A DNA stretch of 16,365 bases. Origin: Pinguiococcus pyrenoidosus (taxonomy: Eukaryota > Sar > Pinguiophyceae > Pinguiochrysidales > Pinguiochrysidaceae). The first letter of the stretch is position 1; each line of letters begins with the position of its first letter. The DNA lies in the NCBI GenBank assembly GCA_019677205.1, contig JAAMXY010001204.1:1-16365 (forward strand), read 5' to 3'. Under the pieces are notes generated by a model. It saw only the letters and a program-made list of their open reading frames with translations. It ran no database searches and was not told where the DNA came from. The position numbers were made by a program, and so were the translations under genes. Positions 1 through 5,869 of this stretch are shown one piece after another.

Positions 1-87
1 TTCCGCTCCCGGTTCCGCTTCCGCTTCCGCTTCCGCTTCCGCTTCCGCTTCCGCTCCCGTTTCCGTTTCCGCTTCCGCTTCCGCTTC
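1..87. repeat. Hexanucleotide repeat (TTCCGC)n coding for a Glu-Ala tract in TRM1
   Basis: About fourteen near-perfect TTCCGC units (GCGGAA on the coding strand), interrupted by a few TCC, CGG and CGT triplets, run from the left edge to about 87. A decayed continuation reaches about 120. In the TRM1 frame it reads as alternating Glu and Ala, and since the unit is 6 bp, length changes keep the frame. It lies after the catalytic core, as an insertion before the missing C-terminal part. Confidence 0.9.
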
Positions 88-1263
88 CATCACCGCTTCA
101 GCTCCCGTTTCCATTTCTGCTGGCGGCGGCGGCGCTGTGTTCACCAGAAAGGCCGAGTTGTACTTGCCCGTTTTTTCATTGGCTCTCTTGACAAGCGGCT
201 GAATCCAGAAGGACGGGCTCAAGCCACTCTGGAGGACCATGGCACGGCGGAGCGGCGCGTCCACGGCCATCTGAGGCCGATCCCAGATGCGCACGAAGAC
301 GCGCAAGTAGAACGCGGGAACGACTGATAGAAGGGGCTCCATGCCCCTGCGGTACCGTGCCGCGCTGTCGTCGATCGCCTGGAGGACGAGGCGGACGGCC
401 ATTTCGTGCACGTACTTGCTACTCCGACTTGGCATGCCGCGGTATCGACCGTACGTGCTGCCATACTCAATCCCGATCAGGCTGCGCAAGTCTGTACAAG
501 TCACGCAAAGGAGGCCCCCGTTGGACACCGCCTGTACCGCCGCATCCAGAAAGGGCGCCGCTGTCCCATATGGGTCGAGATCGATGACGTCGAACTTCTC
601 TGCCCCCTCCCGCCGCGCCTGGTACATGACATCCATGGCGTCTCCTTGTTGTACTTTGACGAGGTCGTGTGGAAGCCCGTTGTACCCAACATTGGTCTTC
701 GCCAGCTCCACCGCTGAGCTCGACAGATCGTTCACGACGATCTCTCGGATGCCGACGATCTCCTTGGCATAGCGAATGGATCTCAGGCCCGAGGCTGCCA
801 GGGCATCAAGGATCCGGAGGCCGCTCTCCTTGGGCGCCTCGCGGAGTCGCTGCGGCCAATCAATCTTGTTCGCATTGTCCTCTGCATGGGCTGTGAGCCA
901 CGGCTTGTCGGTGGCGGCGTCTTTCGGAGCGTCCTTGCGCAGCCTTTTGATCTCGTCCTTGACGAAAGTCTCTCTCAGGCGGCGCTCGGCGAAGGTCTGG
1001 ATCACCGCGATGCTCAGATCGCGATTGTAGACTTGCACCGGATTATAGAAGACCTCGTTGGCCTCGGGGGCCGTCATACGAGCGCTGCCCTCTTCGATGA
1101 GCTGGAAGCCCTCTGGGACGCTCGCCATCGTTCGGAGAGTTCTGAGCCACCCTGCGAAAGTCCGCGAGGGAAGGAAGATCATGAGTGGTCTGGCGCGAGA
1201 CAACAGAAGGGGGGGGAGGATTCTCCTGCGCACGCTGCCGTGCACCTCGCTGCTCCGAAGCAT
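1..1263 (-). CDS. TRM1: tRNA (guanine(26)-N2)-dimethyltransferase TRM1, 3' end beyond window
   Basis: Methylates G26 of tRNAs with S-adenosylmethionine to form N2,N2-dimethylguanosine. Seen: the frame is open from position 1263 to the left edge. It encodes the family's N-terminal hallmark EEGSARM...VFYNPVQVYNRDLS, a SAM-binding segment ILDALAASGLRSIRYAKEI followed by VVNDLSSSAVELAKTNV, and the catalytic motif DLDPYG (DPYG codons at about 565-576). After the catalytic domain comes KRANEKTGKYNSAFLVNTA, then a Glu-Ala repeat that reaches the window edge, so the Cys-rich C-terminal part known in this family is outside. The core start is the ATG at 1126-1128 (A at -3, G at +4, MASVPEGFQLIEEG). Two further in-frame ATGs lie at 1180-1182 and 1261-1263, with a stop at 1267-1269 just above. 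The extension from 1263 is Arg-rich and resembles a mitochondrial presequence. The family is certain; which start is used is inference. Divergent from USP39. Confidence 0.93.
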   Translation of the reverse strand, partial: MLRSSEVHGSVRRRILPPLLLSRARPLMIFLPSRTFAGWLRTLRTMASVPEGFQLIEEGSARMTAPEANEVFYNPVQVYNRDLSIAVIQTFAERRLRETFVKDEIKRLRKDAPKDAATDKPWLTAHAEDNANKIDWPQRLREAPKESGLRILDALAASGLRSIRYAKEIVGIREIVVNDLSSSAVELAKTNVGYNGLPHDLVKVQQGDAMDVMYQARREGAEKFDVIDLDPYGTAAPFLDAAVQAVSNGGLLCVTCTDLRSLIGIEYGSTYGRYRGMPSRSSKYVHEMAVRLVLQAIDDSAARYRRGMEPLLSVVPAFYLRVFVRIWDRPQMAVDAPLRRAMVLQSGLSPSFWIQPLVKRANEKTGKYNSAFLVNTAPPPPAEMETGAEAVMEAEAEAETETGAEAEAEAEAEAEAEPGAE

Positions 1264-1815
1264 ACTTCACTTCCTTCCGCACGCTGCTCGATAAACGTCA
1301 GAGGAAGAGCAGGCGAGACTTGGCTGCATTCTGCGGCCTATCCAGCTGAGAGGCTGGTCCTTCCCAAAAGCTCTTGCAGAGCAGTCTTCTTTCTCTTCAC
1401 TCCCACTCAGGACTTCGCCTTGGTGTTTGGATGGACTAGCGGAGGCCTCGTTGTCCCCTCGGGGCCCCTCGCAGTGAAGGCCAGAAAGATACAACTCGCG
1501 ACAAGTCGTACCTTCTTTCGCGGAGGTCGGCCGCGCGACACCGCGTAGGCTGGAAAGAAAACTGGAAAGGACACGGATGCTGGAGACCGCCTACGGTGCT
1601 GAACAACACCAAACCAACGTGAGCAGCTCTGCTGAAAGGGAGGACCGGCGTGGGGACACTGTGGCCAAGTGGCGCCGGCTGCAGAAGGCAAACGGCACGC
1701 GCAACCTCAACGCGGGTCAGAAATACCGGCAAACTTTACTTAGTATTGACTTAGTGAACATGATGAAACATATTTTCATATGAGCTTCCAACGGTGGCGC
1801 GCCTGTTTCTCCATC

Positions 1816-1853
1816 GTTTTCGAACGACAGTTTTCGATGCAGAGCGTTTTCGA
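1816..1853 (+). repeat. Three GTTTTCGA copies upstream of USP39
   Basis: The exact octamer GTTTTCGA starts at 1816, 1830 and 1846 (spacings 14 and 16 bp), 84-121 nt before the USP39 start codon. The first and third copies extend to a TTTTCGAA core. Role as a protein-binding cluster is inferred from repetition and position only. Confidence 0.5.
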
Positions 1854-1879
1854 AAAAGATCCGATCGAGAGCCCCGGCA

Positions 1880-1895
1880 TTTCTCCCGCGCTTTT
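1880..1895 (+). promoter_or_regulatory. 16-bp shared element TTTCTCCCGCGCTTTT, USP39 copy
   Basis: The exact 16-mer recurs on the minus strand at 5575-5590, upstream of the SET gene. Here it ends 41 nt before the USP39 ATG. It contains TCCCGCGC, similar to E2F/DP sites of plants and animals. A core-promoter or cell-cycle element is possible but unproven. Confidence 0.5.
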
Positions 1896-1936
1896 TGGTG
1901 GCTGGGAAGGCCCCATTCTGCATTCCTGCATCAAAA

Positions 1937-3836
1937 ATGAAGCGCACAGCTGAGGCGTCTGAGTCTGAACCGAAGAAGAGATCTCGGGTCGACGCGGACG
2001 GCATCATATCCGCGGTGGTGTCGCGACCAAGACAGAAGTGCCCTTATCTGGACACCATTCAGCGCAACTTGCTGGACTTTGACTTCGAGAAAGTGTGTTC
2101 GGAGACTCTGAGTAACCACAACGTCTACGCGTGTCTAGTCTGTGGCAAGTACTTTCAGGGCCGAGGGCCTCACACGCCGGCGTACACGCACAGCGTGCAG
2201 TGCATGCACCATGTGTTCATCAACCTCGCCACCAAGCGCATCTACTGTCTGCCGGACAACTACGAGGTCGTGGACTCGTCGCTGAAGGACATCCAGGACT
2301 GCCTGGACCCGCGCTTCGAGAGCGATGAGGCCATTCGGCGTCTGGATAAGAACACGACCTTGTCGCGAGACGTCTTCGGCGTCACCTACCTCCCGGGCTT
2401 CGTGGGGCTGAACAACTTGTCGGGCACCGACTACGTCAACGCGGTCGTACAGGCCCTGGCTAGGGTGGTGCCGCTCCGGAACCATTTCTTAAGGGAGAAG
2501 AGCGACCAGCACCAGCTGGAGATCGACGGTCCGCCGCGGAACTTGGTTACCCTGGCAGAGCGGTTTGGAACTCTGATGCGGAAGATCTGGAGTGATAAGA
2601 ACTTCAAATCCTGCGTCAGTCCGCACGAGCTCATGCAGGCCATATCGCTCGCCTCGGACAAGCGCTACGTGATCGGGCAGGCAGCCGACGCGGCGAAGTT
2701 TCTGTCGTGGTTTCTCAACGCCCTGCACGCCGGCCTGGGTGGCGGCAAGAAGAAGAGCAGCTCGGCGGTGAACAGAGCGCTTCGGGGCACTGTGCTCGTG
2801 AAGCAGCTGCACCGCACGCGGAAGATCATGGAGCTGCAAAGCGGCAAAGAAGAGGATCCCGCAGAAGCCGAAGCGGGACACGAGGAGGACGAGGAAGAGG
2901 GCCTGGCGCGGGGTGCCGAGGAATCCAAACGGAGTGGACCGAACGGCACGGCGGCGTCCGTCTCTCCTGCGGTGCCTGGAGTTTTCGTCCCTCCAAAAGA
3001 AGTGGAGGCCGGTCCGGCCATTGTGGAAAGCTGGGAGGCGTCTGAGAGGGAGACGCCGTTCCTTTTCCTGTCCCTGGACATTCCGCCAACCCCCCTGTTC
3101 AAGGACTCGGAGGGGGGCAACGTGGTGGCGCAGACTCCGCTGTTTCAGATCCTCCGGAAGTACGACGGTGAGATGTGGACGGATCAGCTCATACGCGGGG
3201 AGCAGTATCGGAAGCAGTACATGATCACGGACCTGCCGGACTACCTGATTCTCGTGATCAACCGATTCACCAAGAACAACTTCTACATCGAGAAGAACCC
3301 AACCATCGTCACCTTCCCCGTGAAGAACTTGGAGCTCAAAGAGCACGTCAAACTCGTGGGGAAGAAGTTCGAGAACCGGGCGCCGTCTGAAGCAGAGTTG
3401 CAGGCGATGTCCATCGGGGACATGAAGAAGAAGCTGAGGAAGAAGAGTGTCAGCTACGACGGCATCATAGAGCGGCGCGAGTTAGAGGAGCTGTTGAAGC
3501 AAGCTTACGCACCAGTGGGGACCAAGTACGACTTGGTCGCGAACATCTGTCACCAGGCGCCTCCTGGGCAGAGCGCGGGGGACAGCCAAGTGGATCCCAT
3601 TCAGTCAGGTACGTGCCGACACCGAACAGCGTCAGTCGCGGCTGCGGCCACACGTCCCCCAACCATGTTTGCATCACACAGGAAGCTATCGGGTTCACGT
3701 CTTGAATCGAGCCAGCGGGCAGTGGTATGAGATCCAGGACCTTCATGTGCAAGAGATTATGCCACAGCAGATCGGCTTGAGTGAGTCTTACATCATGATC
3801 TACGAGCGCCAAGGGATCAAGCCGGCAGAAAGATAA
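1937..3836 (+). CDS. USP39: USP39/Sad1, tri-snRNP-associated inactive ubiquitin-specific protease
   Basis: Required in known eukaryotes for pre-mRNA splicing as a partner of the U4/U6.U5 tri-snRNP; acts in the nucleus. Exons 1937-3608 and 3682-3836, giving 608 residues. Seen: a basic nuclear-signal-like stretch EPKKRSRVDADG (11-22), then a zf-UBP domain (about 35-135; CPYLDTIQRN, YACLVCGKYFQGRG, YCLPDNYEVVDSS), then a USP fold from about 150. The catalytic Cys position is Asp165 (GLNNLSGTDYVNAV) and the His-box His is Ser559 (GSYRVHV), as expected of this non-catalytic family. The 73-nt intron (3609-3681, GTACGT...ACACAG) is set by homology: splicing restores GSYRVHVLNRASGQWYEIQD and a normal C-terminus, whereas read-through gives unrelated residues. 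Extra segments are an acidic loop (about 304-370) and a SAP-like insertion (about 491-520). The open frame above 1937 begins with TTG, not ATG. Tail-to-tail with the SET gene, 58 bp apart. Confidence 0.95.
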
Positions 3837-3894
3837 AGAGAAAGCACCTCAACGGGTCGTTCAGTTCTTTGGTTGTCCCTGTGGAAGCGGCTCC

Positions 3895-5547
3895 CTAATC
3901 TTGAGACTGAGTCGTGCTCTGGGAAGTGGTCACATGCCCTGCCGTGGCACAATCCTCCGGAGGCGCCTCGAGGACAGAGACCTTCGCTGCGCCCTCGGAG
4001 GGTCCAGTTGCGCGGGAAGGCGCCTTCGCCGTGGGAGGTTCCTTCCTTGTGGAAGCTTCCAGCCCCGCAAATCTATTCTGGCTGGACGCTTCAACGTCGT
4101 AGGTCCCAAGAATTTCCTCCCCGCATTGGATGAATTGAGTCGCAACGACGCCCAAGTGCAGCGCACCTCGATCCTCGACGAGTTTGAAGTCCGCGTTGCC
4201 CCGCTCCTTTGTGACTCCCGAATTCATGAACCGCATCTCGTTTCCGAAGCTTGCGGCGTCTATGACCCAGTCCCTCTCCTGCAAGTGCACGGTATAGTCA
4301 TTCGGCTCCACGTCCTGGGACATTTCGCTTTGGTAGATGAGCTCCCCGGCATAGATTCCCACGGTTTCCCCCACGCGAAAGTCTCTCTTCGCGAACAAGC
4401 CCCTCTCCCTCTCGATGTTGCTAATTAGTGATATGAAGACGTCGTCGTTTGGTCTCTTAACTTTCCGCGTCAGCTCACAGCTCGGGTGGGGCGACTCGAG
4501 GAGGTGATCCCCGATGTACTCGACATCCACGCAGGCCGCTTCCCAGTTCATCGGCAGATCCAGTTTGGCCTCGCAGCAATCCATGCGATCCCGTATGGCA
4601 CTCAGGGAGTGGCCCTCCCTCTGCAGCACCTCGGCGTCTATCCACTTGTACGTCACAAAGTCCGGCGGAACCAGGCTCCGCGGCCGGTCCTTGCCAGACC
4701 AAGCGCGAAGCACAGGAACGAAGTACTGCAAGCAAACACCCGACGTCCGAGAGGACGTGCGCCTGCACTGGACGGCATACTCCGGTAGAATCCTCGCCGT
4801 CAATCGCCTTCTCCAGAGCAACGCCTGATCCAATCCTTGTGATTCCGACTGCTGTGAGGGGGATTCCTCCCCGCTCTCTAAGCTTGCAGGGCGCTTCCCT
4901 TGATGCGAAGCTGGCGCCGAGATGATCTTCGACCTCTTCGAGGAGGCCAGCATGCCTCGGGTCCTCGGCCTCCGGCGTTTCCGCTTTTGGACGCATTGCC
5001 TCGGTGGTGTCACCGTGGGCATCACCTTGCCCGCGTCTTCCTGTGTGTCTTCGTATTCCGTCTCCTCCTCGGCCCCTCCCTCGTCACGCTGCGCGTCTTC
5101 TTCATCACTACCGCTTTCGCCGTCGTTGCTAACGTCGTCATTGCTGCCGTCACTTTCGTCCTCATCATCGTCGCCATCACTCTCGAAATCACTCTCATCC
5201 GCATCCACCGCCTCGGCGCTCTTGTGACCACCCCGAGGAGTGATGCCGACGTCGATGACTTCGCGGACGCTGCGGATCTTCGGCGTTTTCGCATCGTCCT
5301 GCTTGCGCGGTGTGATCTCCACGGAGAAGAACTCGGTCAGCGTCTTCTGCGCAGAGCTGGCTGCCGGCGCCTCGGCGCTAGCAGGCCGCTTCCGAGGCGT
5401 GCGCGCGGCTTTGATGCGCGATCGTTTGCTAGCGGCCAGGTCCTGGGCTTGCTGCTCCCTCGCGTCGGACCTCTGCGGCAGCTTGATGTCGGTGATCAGC
5501 TTTCGTCGCGGTAACACCGCTTTTTGGGCTGCCTGTGGCGACGTCAT
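3895..5547 (-). CDS. SET-domain protein with PIP box, putative histone lysine methyltransferase
   Basis: Intronless, 550 residues from the ATG at 5545-5547. Seen: a PCNA-binding PIP box QKTLTEFF at residues 67-74; Arg/Lys-rich stretches including ARTPRKRP; a long Asp/Glu/Ser tract (about 114-171); a basic nuclear-signal-like QKRKRRRPRTRG. A SET domain follows at about 370-484, with ERERGLFAKRDF, GIYAGELI, DYTVHL, DAASFGNEMRFMNSG and GEEILGTYD. The usual RFxNHS reads RFMNSG here, so the His is missing. PIP box plus SET is known in ATXR5/6 and SET8, which methylate histones during replication; a similar role is inference, and the substrate is unknown. An in-frame ATG at 5629-5631 would add 28 residues. 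I prefer 5547 because the upstream stretch carries the 16-bp element shared with the USP39 leader. Convergent with USP39, divergent from GGNBP2-like. Confidence 0.8.
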   Translation of the reverse strand: MTSPQAAQKAVLPRRKLITDIKLPQRSDAREQQAQDLAASKRSRIKAARTPRKRPASAEAPAASSAQKTLTEFFSVEITPRKQDDAKTPKIRSVREVIDVGITPRGGHKSAEAVDADESDFESDGDDDEDESDGSNDDVSNDGESGSDEEDAQRDEGGAEEETEYEDTQEDAGKVMPTVTPPRQCVQKRKRRRPRTRGMLASSKRSKIISAPASHQGKRPASLESGEESPSQQSESQGLDQALLWRRRLTARILPEYAVQCRRTSSRTSGVCLQYFVPVLRAWSGKDRPRSLVPPDFVTYKWIDAEVLQREGHSLSAIRDRMDCCEAKLDLPMNWEAACVDVEYIGDHLLESPHPSCELTRKVKRPNDDVFISLISNIERERGLFAKRDFRVGETVGIYAGELIYQSEMSQDVEPNDYTVHLQERDWVIDAASFGNEMRFMNSGVTKERGNADFKLVEDRGALHLGVVATQFIQCGEEILGTYDVEASSQNRFAGLEASTRKEPPTAKAPSRATGPSEGAAKVSVLEAPPEDCATAGHVTTSQSTTQSQD

Positions 5548-5574
5548 GGGCCTTGCGCCGCTTCTTAGGGGGGG

Positions 5575-5590
5575 AAAAGCGCGGGAGAAA
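5575..5590 (-). promoter_or_regulatory. 16-bp shared element TTTCTCCCGCGCTTTT, SET copy
   Basis: Exact minus-strand copy of the element at 1880-1895. It ends 27 nt upstream of the preferred SET start codon. Confidence 0.5.
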
Positions 5591-5633
5591 CATCCGAATC
5601 CAACGGTATACTCTTTCAAACCCTGCTTCATAA

Positions 5634-5652
5634 GAAGCCATGTTATGGCTTC
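5634..5652. repeat. Inverted repeat GAAGCCAT-GTT-ATGGCTTC
   Basis: Perfect 8-bp arms around a 3-nt centre, 87-105 bp above the preferred SET start. It may be a binding site for a dimeric protein. If the SET transcript starts further upstream, it would also form a hairpin in the leader. Confidence 0.6.
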
Positions 5653-5869
5653 ATCAGTACCATGAACACTTCCGCGATTGTCCAATCGAGGAGAGCTCTT
5701 TGACACAAGGCGAATCAAAGGGCACTTGGCAGCATGATTCAGGGAATTGCAAGATACTTGTCCAGGCCACGTGTGCTGCGACCCAATTTCAAAATATTTA
5801 GGCCCCTATGGCATAAACCCTCTAGGCCCGAGTTCAGTGAGATTTGCGGTTCTTTTCATCGCGCATATC

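Larger units (their letters stand above)
1264..1936. promoter_or_regulatory. Divergent intergenic region between TRM1 and USP39
   Basis: No convincing coding frame is seen; open frames here have no recognisable protein. The right half holds an AT-rich stretch (1733-1785) with a direct repeat ACTTAGT, three copies of GTTTTCGA at 1816-1823, 1830-1837 and 1846-1853, and the 16-bp element TTTCTCCCGCGCTTTT at 1880-1895 that also precedes the SET gene. These sit 41-121 nt upstream of the USP39 ATG, so they probably belong to its promoter or 5' leader. Function is inferred from position. Confidence 0.55.
5548..5869. promoter_or_regulatory. Divergent promoter region of SET and GGNBP2-like genes
   Basis: About 320 bp without a convincing coding frame. 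It holds the minus-strand copy of the 16-bp shared element (5575-5590), a perfect 8-bp inverted repeat GAAGCCAT/ATGGCTTC with a 3-nt centre (5634-5652), and CGATTG-TC-CAATCG (5675-5688), which includes a CCAAT box. GATTTGCGG lies at 5841-5849, 20 nt before the next gene's ATG. Bidirectional promoter function is inferred from the head-to-head gene arrangement. Confidence 0.5.

Noticed and set aside
1-87. CRISPR-like or satellite array at the left edge
   Set aside because: Units are 6 bp without spacers and lie in the TRM1 reading frame; it is a coding microsatellite.
886-1548. Plus-strand open frame of 220 codons
   Set aside because: Mostly antisense to TRM1, whose frame matches a known family across its whole length; no recognisable product.
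2489-3346. Minus-strand open frame of 285 codons
   Set aside because: Antisense shadow of USP39, caused by high G+C; Arg/Leu/His-rich composition with no family motif.
4900-5514. Plus-strand open frame with hydrophobic runs (possible membrane protein)
   Set aside because: It is the reverse of the Asp/Glu/Ser tract of the SET gene; the hydrophobic stretch is the complement of acidic codons.
5548-5631. SET protein start at the ATG at 5629-5631
   Set aside because: Would translate the 16-bp element shared with the USP39 leader; added residues look non-conserved. Not excluded.
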